Counted from the first letter of the stretch, positions 9,847 through 23,195 are shown. The stretch is 46,687 nucleotides of DNA from Blakeslea trispora (GCA_025331445.1 JAIWNE010000170.1:1-46687); one strand, 5' to 3'. Notes: a model not told the origin generated them from the letters alone. Made by a program: numbers and translations.

Positions 9847-12341
9847 ATGTTGGTACCTTCACCTATTAATAAGGTAAAATGTTATAGTTTTACTTGACAA
9901 ATCAATTTTAAGAACATTGTATCTATAGCCTACAGAGCAACCATCCTTCTTTGGCCGTTTCATGGAAAAAATCAAACATGAAATGGAAGAAGAAGAACTC
10001 ATAAAACACTTTGAGGTATTGACCCAGAGTGTTCAACAGAAATCTGCTCTTGCCAAACCCAATGGTGTAATGACAGTAGCCAAAAAGAAGAAGAATGCGG
10101 GTCGAGTTGAACCAAGTCCTTCAAGTCAACCTACCGGACTTAAATGGACATTGGATGCACTTGCTCAAAACATCAAAGCTGCTCTTCATCTCACCCCTAC
10201 AAACACAGGTGCCATCAAAGATATCTTGAGTTTGCCTATCAAAGATCAACTTTCGCTCTTGAGTGCTGTTACAGAAAGGTAAAAAAAAAAGAAAGATAGA
10301 TTTAGCTATCCTATCATTGCTCATGAATGATAAATAGATTGTTGAGCAAGAATGCGGCTATCAATGATCGTAACAATACGTTTGAGACTGTAATGAACAT
10401 TTTGGGTGGTTTGGATAAAGAATATGATGATTTGATCTATGTCATCACTCAACCTTTGCTTGATCAATTCCATGTAAGTTCCCCTCCTTGAAATAAAAGA
10501 GGATGGAGATTGATTTGTATTTTAGAAAGATATTCCCAAACCATTCATCAACTATGTTGGTTACAAATATCGTTCAGCCGATGGTAGTAACAACAGTCTC
10601 ATATTTCCAGAAGTGGTAATGTCCCGCCCATCTAGGTGAACACAAACATAGCTTATTTTTTTTTTTTATAATTTTATAGGGAAAAGCAGGCACCAACTAT
10701 ACTCGTACAGTCACCCGAAAGGGACTCAACAACACCAACTTGCCTTCTGCTAAAGATGTATTTGATAAGCTCTTGAAGAGACCTGATGGCGTATTTAATG
10801 AACACAAGTCAGGGGTTAACATGATGTTGTTGTATCTGGCCATTTTGATCACTCATGATTTATTCTATACTGACTCTAAGGATCCACACCGTAACTTGAC
10901 TACAAGTTATCCTGATCTGTAAGGACCTCTAAAGCATTGTTTATACAGATCTAACTTTTTTTATTTTATTATAGGTCTCCACTCTATGGTTTTAATAGAG
11001 AAGACCAAGAATCTGTTCGAACCATGGAAAATGGTTTGTTAAAGGCCGATCAATGGTTTGACAAACGTCTTGTCATTCAACCTCCAGGTAAAAAAATAAC
11101 AACAAACCAACAAAGTGACTTGATATTCAATTCTATCTTTAGGTGTGGCCAGTCTTTTAGTCATGTTCTCTCGTAACCACAACCATATTGCCAAAAAGTT
11201 GCTAGAGATCAACGAAAACGATCGATTCTCTTTTGGCGCAGGAAAACCCCTAAAGAATAAACAAGAACAAGATGAACATCTTTTCCAAACTGCACGCTTG
11301 ATCAACAATGGTTGTTATGCCAACATTATTGTCCATGACTACATTCGTACTATCCTTGGTACTGATGCGGACTCTCATTTCTATCTGGATCCCTCCGTTG
11401 GCGCACCCGATCCCATATATGGTAATGCTGTCTCCATCGAATTTAATGTGATCTATCGATGGCACTCGGGAATCGGCAGGGAAGATTCAGAATGGATCTC
11501 TAAAGTGATGTATGTCCTTATGGGCGAAATGAAGAAGGCAGGCATGGATCCAGATCATCCCAACCAACAACGCTCCTTGATCAACAAGAGTTCACAATCC
11601 AACAGTCTGTTTGATCAACTGTTGGGACTGTTTAATGAACACTTTGTTCATGCCTCTCCTGAGGAACTTGAAAGAGGCTTACCGATTGCAGGTTACCATA
11701 GAGATGTCGAGACTGGTCAATTTAGAGATACAGATCTGATTCATGGTTTACGAGCGGGTTATCAACAGATATTATCAGAATTTGGGTAAGTGTTTAAGAA
11801 ATAACCATAGATAGAAAAGTGCAATTTTTTGAACAATCCATTACATAATAGAAATGGCCAAAATACACCTGCTAGTCTAGAACATGTTGAGATTGCTGGT
11901 ATCAATCAAGCCCGTATTTTAGATACATGTTATTTCAATGATTTCAGACGATTCCTCAACTTGACTCCTTTGACTACCTTTGAAGATTTCTCAGAGAAAG
12001 TAGAGGTACAGAAGGCATTGAGGGATCTCTATGGCACACCTGACAATGTAGAGCTCTATGCAGGCTTAATGGTGGAGCGTTCAAAGCAGACAGGTCTTCG
12101 ACTGCCTTATACGATGGCAAGGGCTATCTTGAGTGATGCTGTCAATTTGATCAGAAATGATCGTTATCTAGTAAAAGAGATGACGCCTGCCACATTAACC
12201 AATTGGGGATATGAATACATCAAAGGTGATCCCAATGGTCAAGACAGAGTCTTCCCCACTCTACTCAGCACTCTCTTCCCTGAAGCTGCCAATCCATTCA
12301 GCCAGGCAGAACTCAGCAATCTATTTTATGTTCCAGCTTGA
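9847..12341 (+). CDS. Fatty-acid heme dioxygenase (Ppo / linoleate diol synthase type), dioxygenase half only
   Basis: Animal-peroxidase-fold dioxygenase that adds oxygen to unsaturated fatty acids, giving hydroperoxide oxylipins used as fungal signals. Eight exons join in frame (9847-9873, 9929-10278, 10338-10473, 10526-10615, 10680-10918, 10975-11087, 11143-11785, 11852-12341) to give about 695 residues. Distal heme histidine: H260 in LITHDLFYT. The catalytic tyrosine and proximal histidine are Y423 and H426 in FNVIYRWHSG. SPLYG and FSRNHNHIA are further family blocks. Ascomycete Ppo enzymes are about 1,000-1,100 residues long with a C-terminal P450 domain that isomerises the hydroperoxide. 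Here the protein stops (LSNLFYVPA) before any P450 segment, and the next 1.5 kb holds none. The product would therefore be a hydroperoxide unless another enzyme acts. The start is the first ATG, in a 9-codon exon; this is the least certain exon. Confidence 0.9.
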
Positions 12342-12504
12342 TTATTTTCAGTGTAACATTTAAAATAAAACAATAAGGTCTACATCATGATGACATTGTC
12401 CTAATTAAGCAAGATCATGATTGCCTTTATGAAAATAGCTCTTTATTATTATTATTATTTACAAATAGAGTGATAACATTTACAATAGGGGGAATAGAGT
12501 GAAA

Positions 12505-12741
12505 TCAAGAATGTTGATACAGTTGTTGATGATTTGCGAGATTTCCTTTTGAATGAAACTTTCGGTGACATGAACGGCAACGAACAGCTGCTCGTTTTTG
12601 AAATAAGGTACGCCAGGTATCTTCTTCTGTTTGTTGCTGTTGTAATTGTAGTGTGGCTATTGTCATGATTTTCTCTTCAGTTTCACCCAGTGGCCAGCCA
12701 TAGGAAAGATAATGAGGTGTGTTTGAGAGAGAGGCCAACAT
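12505..12741 (-). CDS. Small single C2H2 zinc-finger protein (78 residues)
   Basis: Intronless frame from ATG at 12741. Near the C-terminus it has one clear C2H2 finger, CRSCHRKFHSKGNLANHQQL followed by YQH, that is C-x2-C-x12-H-x5-H. The N-terminal half is unstructured with a Gln run (LQLQQQQ). Single-finger proteins this short may bind nucleic acid or partner proteins. It lies convergent to the dioxygenase gene with 163 bases between stops. The finger spacing is exact, which argues for a real gene, but there is no second exon or homologue that I recognise, so function is unknown. Confidence 0.55.
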   Translation of the reverse strand: MLASLSNTPHYLSYGWPLGETEEKIMTIATLQLQQQQTEEDTWRTLFQKRAAVRCRSCHRKFHSKGNLANHQQLYQHS

Positions 12742-13966
12742 GGTTTAAAAGTAAAGTAAAGAAGAAAAAAAGAGAAATTCAATTTGCTTTTTTAAACATA
12801 ATTTTTTTTTTTTGTGTGTGTAAATTGTTTAGGTTGGATTTACTCTTATTGGCAAAGTGTTGATTGGCCAACTTTAGTCTAACAAAATGACGATGCAAAA
12901 AAAAACCAGAAATAAAGTTCAAAAAGCTTCCGTTGATTTCAATCCACAAAATACGGGGTCAGGTGATGATATGCATGCATAACTACTTTTTTTAATATTC
13001 TTTATTTCTTCTTTATTCCATCTTTAAACAGTCATAAAATAACCAAAGAAAAAAGAAGGAGTGATAGACCAGTTAAAGGATAGCGTTGTCAAAAAAATAA
13101 AGTCAGATCCATGACTTCATTTGATCGAAATAGTGATGAGAAAAGCTTAAAATAAAAAAGTGGGCGTTTTCTCCATTGTACTACACAACTAACAAGAATG
13201 TTGTTGGCTCTCTCTTATACACACACACAGAGAGTAAATACATGAAATTCATTTAAAGACAATCCTACATTAGCCAATCAAATTCACTTTTAACAATTCA
13301 TTCATATCTTTACAAGATGGCTGATACTGTGTACTTCAACACTAAGCAGTTTGTTCATTTATTTTGTGTAATAACACTACTTTGTTGAGTTATAAAAGAG
13401 TTGTCAGAAACATTTATGAGTATGCTTTATTCTAATTGAATAGACTGGATTGTGTTCATTTTTTCTAAAGTCTCCTTGGGAACAAATGCCTGATATCAAT
13501 ATTCACAGAAGATAATTCATGATCATCTGACCTATAAAGGATTCACTATGAGAAATGATGCCTTTGAATTCTTACATATTTAGAATAAAGTGCTTATTTC
13601 TCTCTCTCTTGAAATTCATGATGAAACCTATAAGCTGATAAAACTACTGCACTCAAAGAAAGATGTCCTCTCTTTCTTGTTACTGTACAAGAGTACACAG
13701 AATCACATAAATCCAATTCTTGACAGAGTTCTTTCTTGATATATGATTCAAAAAAAATTGCATGAATTTATGATGACACCCTTTATTAGCTTACAAGAAA
13801 AAAATTGTTGGTGCGCAAAACTTTTTTTTTCTCTTTCTTTCTCGGAAACGCCAAATTCTGTACACAAACCTAAATCCGCAGTTAACAGACACACCTTTTT
13901 TTTTTTTTTCTAAAACCTGTTTTTCTTTTTTTTTTTTTTAACATATTCCCTGAGAATCTTTAAATA
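12742..13966. other. Divergent intergenic region, no gene seen
   Basis: About 1.2 kb between the small zinc-finger gene (-) and RAD23 (+). AT-rich, with T-runs near 13910-13940 just before RAD23 and a short CA run near 13220. No coding exon or RNA gene was recognised. Confidence 0.5.
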
Positions 13967-15630
13967 ATGGGTGCTTTGGTAAGACAAATGGCATTAGACA
14001 CTACTTTAAACTAAACACGCTTCTGTAGCAACTTACTTTCAAAACACTTCAACAAAAGCAATTTAAGCTTGACGTGGATAGTTCAGACACTGTAAAGCTT
14101 ATCTATTTCAAGAAAAAAGTTTTTTTTTTAAAAGAGACACGTAATCTAATCTGATGCGTTTTTTTTTTTAATAGATCCTCTCTGTCAAGGAAAAGATTGA
14201 ACAAACTCAAGGCCATGCTGTTGCTCAACAAAAGCTCATTTACTCTGGTAACACTTGCTCTTTCAGACTTGAATTCTCATCTATTAACAACAATAAATCA
14301 TAGGCAAAATTTTAGTGGATGATAAGAAAGTAGAGGAATACAACATTAGCGAAAAGGATTTCTTGGTTGTCATGGTTTCCAAGGTAAAAGATATGTTTGC
14401 AATCGAGTGATCTTTTGTTTTCTAAAAAAAGAGACTTATTTAGCCCAAGGCTTCTGCATCAAAACCTAGCACTCCTGCTCCTGCTGCTACCACTCCCAAG
14501 GAGTCCAGTACTCCCACTCCCATTGCTCTCGTTGCTCCCACTTCTACTACACCTACTACACCTGCTGCCCCTGAAACCACAACCACCACAACTGAAAGAT
14601 CATCAGGCGACAACAACTCTCAATTAGGTAAGGCGAGAATTGAACAACCTTGATTTATCTCTGACTGTTTGATTAGTGACTGGTACTCAATTGGAAAGTG
14701 TTGTTCAAAACATGATGGAAATGGGTTTTGAACGTGAACAATGTGTACGCGCTCTTCGTGCCAGTTTCAATAATCCTGATAGAGCTGTTGAATACCTTTT
14801 CAATGTATGTTTTTTCAAAGAATTCATTGTCCTTTCTTTATTCATGTAAATCCTTGTCTATAGGGTATTCCTCAAAGTGTATTGGATGAAATGAACACTC
14901 AACAACAACAACAACAACAACAACAACAAGCCGAACAACCTACTGAACAACCACAACAACAACAACAACAACAGCAACAACAGACACCTTCAGTCACTTC
15001 TCCTGACAGTAAGTTTATGATAGGAAAGACACATTAGATTGAAGCCATGTAGATTGATAGTAATCATAGGTGCACCTTTAAATTTGTTTGCTGCTGCTGC
15101 CCAACAAGCTCAACAAACACAACAACAACAACAACAAAGTGGTGGTGATTCATCTGAATTTGCCAATCTGAGAAACACACCTCATTTCCAGCAAATCCGT
15201 CAATTGGTCCAATCTAACCCTGCCTTACTTCAACCTCTACTTCAACAGCTGGGTCAATCTAACCCTGAAATTCTTCGATCGATCAATGCTGATCCTAGTG
15301 GATTCTTGCAGGCCTTGTTAGAAGGTGCCGATGACGAAGAAGGAGGCAATTCTGGTGGATCTTCCATGATTCAAGTGACTCAAGAAGAAAAGGAAGCTAT
15401 TGACAGAGTATGTGTGCATTATTAGAGTGTGATTGAGTTACTGATAGTTTTTTTCAACAGTTGGCTGCCTTGGGTTTTGAACGTAATGTTGTCATTGAAG
15501 CTTATTTTGCTTGTGAAAAGAATGAAGGTAAAGAAGAAAAAAAGGGGAGGATTTTAGTTGCTGATGTTTTATCATGATAGAATTGGCTGCCAACTATCTA
15601 TTTGAACATGGTTATGATGATTTTGAATAA
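13967..15630 (+). CDS. rad23: RAD23 ubiquitin receptor / nucleotide-excision repair protein
   Basis: Shuttle factor that takes ubiquitylated proteins to the proteasome and stabilises the XPC/Rad4 damage sensor. Ten exons (13967-13978, 14029-14091, 14175-14247, 14304-14383, 14444-14627, 14677-14804, 14864-15008, 15070-15407, 15461-15527, 15581-15630) sum to exactly 380 codons. Domains in order: UBL about 1-76 ([15 protein letters not shown] ... [20 protein letters not shown]); Thr/Pro-rich linker; UBA1 about 140-180 ([20 protein letters not shown]); Gln-rich linker; XPC-binding segment about 261-315 ([20 protein letters not shown]); UBA2 about 325-378, ending FEHGYDDFE. The first exon is only 12 bases (MGAL) and is the weakest part; Gln at the next exon start matches the usual MQ-TFKTL beginning. 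Two CAA-type polyglutamine tracts lie at the 3' end of exon 7 and the start of exon 8. Confidence 0.93.
14897..14990 (+). repeat. CAA trinucleotide repeats in RAD23
   Basis: Two CAA-rich blocks encode glutamine runs in the linker between UBA1 and the XPC-binding region; a further run lies near 15110-15138. They could vary in length between strains without disturbing the flanking domains. Confidence 0.85.
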
Positions 15631-15751
15631 TAATAATAATAATTTTTTTTTCAAAAAATAAACAACTCTTAAGCGTATTTACAACTAGACTTTTTGAAAA
15701 ATAATGTGTAAGAGAATCTTTTTTTTATTATGATTAAAGATGTAGTGATGT
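15631..15751. terminator. Shared convergent 3' region of RAD23 and RPP2
   Basis: Only 121 bases separate the two stop codons. A plus-strand AATAAA lies near 15656-15661, shortly after RAD23. The two transcripts probably overlap at their 3' ends. Confidence 0.4.
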
Positions 15752-16203
15752 TTAGTCAAAGAGACCGAAACCCATATCCTAAAAGAAAAGACGATGAATA
15801 ACTCTATTGTGAATTCTTAAGAAAAAAAAAAAGACTTACATCATCAGATTCTTCCTTTTCTTCAGCAGCGGCTTCAGCAGCAGGAGCATCAGTGGCAGCA
15901 GCAACAGCACCACCAGCAGCGGCAGCAGCACCACCAGTAGGAACAGAGGACATCTTTTCCAAACCTTCAGCGATGAGCTAATAAGTAAAAAAAAAAAATA
16001 AGTAAAAAAAAAAACTAAAGATGACATCTCTCTCTCTTTCTTACTTCTTCAGTGTTCTTGCCTTCAAGAGCAGAGATCAAAGAGTTGACACGTTCTTCAT
16101 CGGCTTCGGCACCAACAGTAGCCAAAAGAGCCTTGACATCAGCAGCAGAGGGGGAGGTCTTACCACCGGCAACGAGGAGAAGGTAGGAGGCGAGGTACTT
16201 CAT
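15752..16203 (-). CDS. rpp2: 60S acidic ribosomal protein P2
   Basis: Stalk protein of the large ribosomal subunit that recruits translation GTPases. Three exons, 16203-16045, 15977-15840 and 15778-15752, join in phase to give 107 residues. The N-terminal helical dimerisation domain reads [20 protein letters not shown] and continues [21 protein letters not shown] hinge rich in Ala and Gly follows, and the protein ends with the universal tail [13 protein letters not shown], of which the last nine codons (with stop) form their own exon. The P2 rather than P1 call rests on the MKYLASYLL start. Length matches the family. Confidence 0.96.
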
Positions 16204-16399
16204 TTCGAAAAGGAAAAGAGAAAGAGAAGGAACTTTTTCATCTTTTGCTGACTTTTTTGACCTCTTTTTTTCTTTAGTCTGAAGCAAATTTTTTTTTTAA
16301 AAAACACCCCATCGTGAACTTTTTTTTTAAGCTTTCTTTTTTAGCTGTGACTTACTTTTCTCTTATAAAAAAAAAAAAAGTTTATTTACAGTATAGAAT

Positions 16400-17513
16400 T
16401 TAAATATGAAGCAATTGCTTTAAACGCTCATAAGCAAAAAAGCTAATGGCAACCATGGGTATCACTTTTATATAGCCAATTGTCAATCCAACATAGAATC
16501 CTTTCAATCCTTTTGCTCGATAGATTTCTTTGACTGTATCTTGAAAACTAACAAATCGATTTGGATCCAACAATCCACCAATCTGCATTCTTCTACGAAT
16601 AATCTAAACAAAAAATAGATGAGCTTCATCAATGACATTGTTTTTTTAATTGTTTACCTCAAATGGATAACTACTTGTCTGAGCCACAAGTCCTGCCAGT
16701 CCACCACAAGTCAATTCTGCCCAGGTCTTCAATGGTGGCTTTTCCATCTGTTCATGCTCTCTCGATAAAGAAGCTCTTGTATAAGGCCTCAAGAGAGGAT
16801 CATGTCGAAAACTCTGAGTGATGATATGATAGAACCAAAAGGACACACCTGCATAAGGCGTCATCCCAACCACAGTCGGAAAGAATCCACGATAGAAATT
16901 CAATAGCTGAAGTCGAGAACAGGCAGGCTCTCGATAGATCTTTTGAAAAGTATGCCATACATTCGGTCGGTTCACTTCATAAGCCATCCGTACCCTCACA
17001 AGATCGAGTGGATAGGTCATGATGACAGAGGTGATGCCTGCCAACGAACCTGCCACAAACTGACGTCGAGATGAATTTCGAAGTTCGGCTGTAGGCATCA
17101 GAATGGCTCGATATTGTTCCAGTGCTACAAATTTGATGGCTGCATAGGGAAAGATACGGGCCAAGGTGACTGAATGACCTTGAAATAGAGCCCATAGACC
17201 ATGTTTCTGAAATATCTCTCTGCCTGCCTCAAACACACCTGTAAATCGACCAGAATACTTTTCAAATACTGGATTTCTCGCTTGAAAAAGAATCTTGACT
17301 CTATCTAAGGGTGCAATCGCTGTCTTTCCCTATAGACCCCATCAATTGCCCCATTCTTTCTTTCTTTTATTGTCGATCACTTACTAAGCAACCAGCAATG
17401 CCACCTGCTAAACCTGAGCGCATTACATAATCAAGCGATTGTTCTTTCCTCTTCAAAAGGGATCTATGGTCTTTATTGATAGGCGCTGATTTTACAGTGG
17501 CCGTTGTTTGCAT
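16400..17513 (-). CDS. leu5: Mitochondrial carrier of the LEU5 / coenzyme A carrier group
   Basis: Inner-membrane carrier of the SLC25 family. Yeast Leu5 and its animal relatives (SLC25A16/A42) are needed for mitochondrial coenzyme A. Three exons, 17513-17385, 17329-16658 and 16603-16400, give 334 residues. All three carrier signatures are present: APLDRVK (P50), YPLDLVR (P150) and YPFEIIR (P265). The pattern after the first signature, [15 protein letters not shown], is typical of this subgroup, as is the [17 protein letters not shown] segment. The insert between repeats 2 and 3 ([19 protein letters not shown]) is charged and probably matrix-facing. It is transcribed in tandem behind the mannosidase gene with about 235 bases between. 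Subfamily call is good, the exact substrate inferred. Confidence 0.87.
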
Positions 17514-17747
17514 TTATTTAAAGAAAAAAAAAAAAAAGAAAGAGGAAAAACAAAAAAATATATATTTTTTTTTCAATAAAATTTCCACGCACTCTTTGTC
17601 TTTTGTGTGTGTGTCATTCTTGTATTCTCGTGGGAAATCAATTGCATGTGAATTTAAGGGCAAATTTATATCTTGGCTGCAGAATAATTCACTCTGTCTA
17701 TTTGAACAATAAAAGTACATGAACAGCTTAGATGCTCTCCCCCTGTT

Positions 17748-19642
<1,895 letters not shown>

Positions 19643-19966
19643 ATTTTTATAAGAGAGAGAAAAGAAAAAAAAGAAAAAGAAAAAGAAAGTATGAGTTTGA
19701 ATTTCTTTTTACTAGTAAAGGTGATATATATATTTTTTACCAATTGAAATGTGTCAACCCACTCAAACTTACATTTTTCAAAATTTAAACAGAATGTTAG
19801 AATTTCAACCAATGAGTTGCCTTTATTTTCTATAGACGTTCCAATCTATTCTTGATTTCTTAAAGAGAGAAAATTTAGCTTCTAGAATTTGTTACTGACA
19901 AATCTTCCGATAAAACCCATCATACCACTGAGCTCACTCTTTTTCTCTCTTTTTCTTTCTTTAATC
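19643..19966. promoter_or_regulatory. Divergent promoter, mannosidase / C2-PH gene
   Basis: 324 bases between two start codons facing away from each other. It contains a purine-rich run on the mannosidase side (near 19655-19690) and a CT-rich run just before the plus-strand start (19935-19962). No specific factor site is claimed. Confidence 0.4.
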
Positions 19967-21593
19967 ATGTCCAACTATCCAACCATCAGAAACCCTTTAT
20001 TACCGAGTCCACCGTCTATGCGACGTAAATCATTTTCAGCAGACTCACTTCGATCCTCTATCTCTACAGCATCCATCAAGAGCTTTATGAATCAACTGTC
20101 TACAACAGCAGTAGCAGCCAGCACACGGATGCATCATCGGAGAAAGATCATGCCCTTGATGCCCAAATCAGTCACAGAAAAGAGTATGGTCAATCATCGA
20201 TATACACTAGAGCCCTTGGTGCATTACAATGGACCATTTCATACACTAGAATCATTACCGACAGAAACACTTTATTGGATCAAGGATGAACAGACTTCAA
20301 CCTTGGTCAAGAATCCCTTGACTGACTATCAACGTTCCATTGTTCTAAGAAAGCCCATCAGTCGTAATACAAGCTAGTAAAAAAAAAAAATTATTAGAGA
20401 GACAATTCAGTGATGATGGGATTTGACCTTATTTCCACTCCCCCATAGTGTATCTTCTCCTACACATCCTCGCCCAAAAGCCATGTTTTACCTTAGAATA
20501 CTTCAGATCATTTCAACCCATTCATCTAAAAGTAAGCCTTTGATAGATCATCTTATTTTTATCTTACTCTCTTTTATAAGCTCGTATTTATCGTTGTGGT
20601 GTCCAAGTGAACCAAGAGACATGCATTAGTTCCTATGCAACCAGTGAAAAGACAGGCAAACATAGTTCGATTGCTCAATTTGATGAAACCTTTTTATTGT
20701 AAGTGTCATCAACCCATGTTCCATTAGATGGACTCATACTTTGATAGTGATATTGAACAACAAACAACAGCTACCCTGACTGTATATGCTCAAACCAAGA
20801 ACAGCCATATCTTTCAGAAAGCCAAAAAGGAAATCTGTCTAGGCACAGAAACCATACCGTTAGATCTCAGTCCTAAAGCCAAGACAACAGAACGCATTGT
20901 CCTTTGTGATGATCTACAGAACACGACATTTCAACTGTTGGTGGTCTATGGTACCTACATGAGTCATCGAACACAGAATATGATGAACAACACCATCTTG
21001 TTTGAAGATTTTGTTACTGTCTATATACAGACGGGTATGGTACCAGTAAGTAATAGGTTGTATTCTATCGTCCATATAAACTCATACTGTTTTAAGCGTA
21101 TGGATCGTTTTTGGGGTGTCTTGCGTGGTGTTCAATTCGAACTGTATGATTTTGAGTATAAAGAGGTAACAAGAAAAACACACACAAATGACTAGATATC
21201 CAACTCAATCCATATTAGAATCGACCTCCACTCTATCTTATTCCTCTTGATCATCTGGTTGAAGCATTTGAATCAACAGAAGAACAGGATGAAGAGATTC
21301 GTGTTCATCTAGGTGCCAAAGGAATTGTGCTTCAGTTCACTCAAAAGGCTATTCCTCATCATGAACGTCATTGGCTTCAAGATGAACTTGAGTGTCAAAT
21401 CTATCTTGTGCCTGAATCGTTGGCTGCTACAAAAGAGTGGATTGTTCAGTTAAACTATGTAGCATCCATCTTTGATGAGATGAGAGAATGGCCTAGTCAT
21501 GAAGATGAAGTGATGGAAGATGCTTCATCGGATTACAGTGTGGCAAGTTCAACTGAATCTCATCTCTATGTACCTTTAAGGTTGTTATGGTAA
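19967..21593 (+). CDS. Anillin-like protein: C2-like domain plus PH domain
   Basis: Six exons (19967-20376, 20449-20531, 20581-20698, 20748-21045, 21097-21165, 21219-21593) give 450 residues in frame. The first 135 residues are basic and Ser-rich (RRKSFSADSLRSSISTASI), likely disordered and phosphorylated. Next is a beta-rich C2-like domain of about 147-300 (FYLRILQIISTHSSK ... IAQFDETFLFDIEQQTTATL ... TVYAQTKNS). A PH domain starts at RMDRFWGVLRGVQFELYDFE and ends near the QLNYVASIF helix. C2-like then PH is the order in anillin, Mid1 and Bud4 proteins, which organise septin or actomyosin rings at division sites. Exon 4 must use the acceptor at 20746-20747, not the nearer AG at 20726-20727, to stay open. 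Start at 19967 was chosen because the sequence before it is a CT-rich leader. Domain order is clear; the anillin label is tentative. Confidence 0.75.
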
Positions 21594-22003
21594 TAAAATA
21601 AAAAAAATAAAAAGAATCTAGCATGATTTCGTATTTTGATTGGTGCACGTGGTAATCCTTAGGTCATCAAGATCACGTGTTTCTAAAAAAAAGAGAGAAA
21701 GAGAAAGAGAAACAAAAGATTTTTTTTTTTCTCTTTTTTCCACTTTATTTAATTTTATGTTCTATCTTTTTGGTTCATCTGATCAAACGCTCAATCTATA
21801 CTTTGTGCTTAACTCTTACTAAAAGTAATAGAAAAGCCCTTTTCCCCCCTCCCTCTTTCCTTCCTCCCCCTCTCCCCCTCTCTCCAAAAGAAGAAGAAGA
21901 AGAAAAAAAAAGTTACACATCAGCCCCAGTTATTAGAGCAAAATTTCTAGTTTAGAAGTTATTATTTTTATTTCCTATTTACACCCACAATAATACAACT
22001 TTA
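21594..22003. other. Intergenic leader of the PRL phosphatase gene
   Basis: About 410 bases with T-runs, C-rich pyrimidine blocks (21838-21885), a GAA repeat near 21887-21905 and no credible gene. Overlapping short frames are low-complexity. Confidence 0.45.
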
Positions 22004-22745
22004 ATGTCTCGAAACGGTTCTCCTCTTGGTCGTATGTTGACTGTGATTGATTGTCCTGGTTCAACTTTACGCTTCTTAATCCTCGATTGTCCTACTGAAT
22101 CTACCCTTGATTTCTATATGGAAGAATTTATGCGTCTTCATGTGGTTGCTGTTGTCCGTTGTTGTCAACCTACCTATAGTGCTACTCGTTTAACAGAGAG
22201 AGAAATTCAAGTGTTGGATCTTCCTTTTAAGGATGGTGGAGTGGTAAAAAAAAAAAATAGATATATATCATGAATGCGTCATTTTTATTTTATTTATTTT
22301 ATTCTGTTAAAATAGCCTCCGCCACCTATTGTACGTGAATGGTTACAGTTGGTTGAAAAGAATCGAATGTTGGCAGAAGAAGAAGAACAACAAGAACCTC
22401 CTACTATTGCAGTCCATTGTGTTGCTGGATTGGGTAGAGCACCTGCCTTGGTGGCTATTGCTTTGATTGAAATGGGTATGAAACCATTAGATGCGATTGA
22501 ATATATCAGAGGAAAGAGAAGAGGTGCATTCAATAAGCCTCAGATTGCATATTTGGTAAGCAAACAGTAGTATGTGCTGTGATTATGTTTCTTATACAAT
22601 TCCACCATAGGATTCTTATAAGCGTACATTAAAGCCAAAATCAACCACTCATTATTCACTCAGATCTTCATTGGGACGTATGTTTAAATTGGGTGGTACT
22701 AAATCAGGCTCTCCTTCACTACCTTCCACTCCACAATTGACATGA
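22004..22745 (+). CDS. PRL (PTP4A-type) dual-specificity phosphatase without CaaX box
   Basis: Cysteine-based phosphatase of the PRL family. Three exons, 22004-22243, 22316-22555 and 22611-22745, give 204 residues. The active-site loop [19 protein letters not shown] carries C115 and R121, with Ala after Arg as in PRLs (other phosphatases have Ser/Thr). [14 protein letters not shown] is another family hallmark. The general-acid loop reads LPFKDGG, so the acid (D77) is kept although the residue before it is Lys instead of Asp. A cysteine in VVRCCQPTY matches the redox partner of the catalytic cysteine in animal PRLs. Animal PRLs end in a prenylated CaaX box after a basic stretch. Here the tail is longer, basic and Ser/Pro-rich, ending PSTPQLT, so membrane attachment by prenylation is not expected. 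Confidence 0.9.
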
Positions 22746-22794
22746 ATCCATGACAATAAAATATCCCCCTTTTTTATTATTTTATTTTTTTATT

Positions 22795-23097
22795 TTATGA
22801 TGGTGTATAAGGTGGAGGTGATGGATAGTGTTCTAATTCTTTAGCAGAAGGTGCAGAAGGTTCTGGTATAGATGAATGAAGAAGAGAAGGTGAAAGTGGA
22901 ATAGAAGAAGAAAGAGTAGAGTGAGGTTTTCGATAGCGTTGACTAGACCAACAGATGAGAATACCTACGCCCAACACAAATGAAAGTGCCAGACCACCCG
23001 CTAAGCTCAGAATGACGACCAGTGTTCTAAGCTGTCTTTCATTAGAATGTAATCGATGGATCAGTGTTGAATCACCCAGGCTGATGGTTTTATTCAT
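22795..23097 (-). CDS. Small single-pass membrane protein with PPPY motif (100 residues)
   Basis: Intronless frame starting MNKTISLGDSTLIHRL. A single hydrophobic helix covers about residues 25-49 (LVVILSLAGGLALSFVLGVG and on), followed by a basic SSQRYRKPH stop-transfer stretch, so the C-terminal half should be cytosolic. That half is rich in Ser and Pro and ends YPSPPPYTPS. PPPY is the canonical ligand of WW domains such as those of Rsp5/NEDD4 ubiquitin ligases, whose membrane adaptors often look like this. An upstream in-frame Met would add a hydrophobic Phe-rich leader, but A-runs there look like 5' leader. The stop is 49 bases from the PRL phosphatase stop (convergent). No homologous family was recognised. 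Confidence 0.6.
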   Translation of the reverse strand: MNKTISLGDSTLIHRLHSNERQLRTLVVILSLAGGLALSFVLGVGILICWSSQRYRKPHSTLSSSIPLSPSLLHSSIPEPSAPSAKELEHYPSPPPYTPS

Positions 23098-23195
23098 AAA
23101 AGTGCAAGAAAAAAAAAAAAGACAAAATAAAAAAAAAAGCAAGATACGGTTTATCTCCTATATTGACCTCCTTGAAGGATGGTTATGGCTTATTC

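Noticed and set aside
14880..15140. CAA arrays as a possible CRISPR-like or satellite repeat
   Set aside because: They are in-frame polyglutamine codons inside RAD23 exons.
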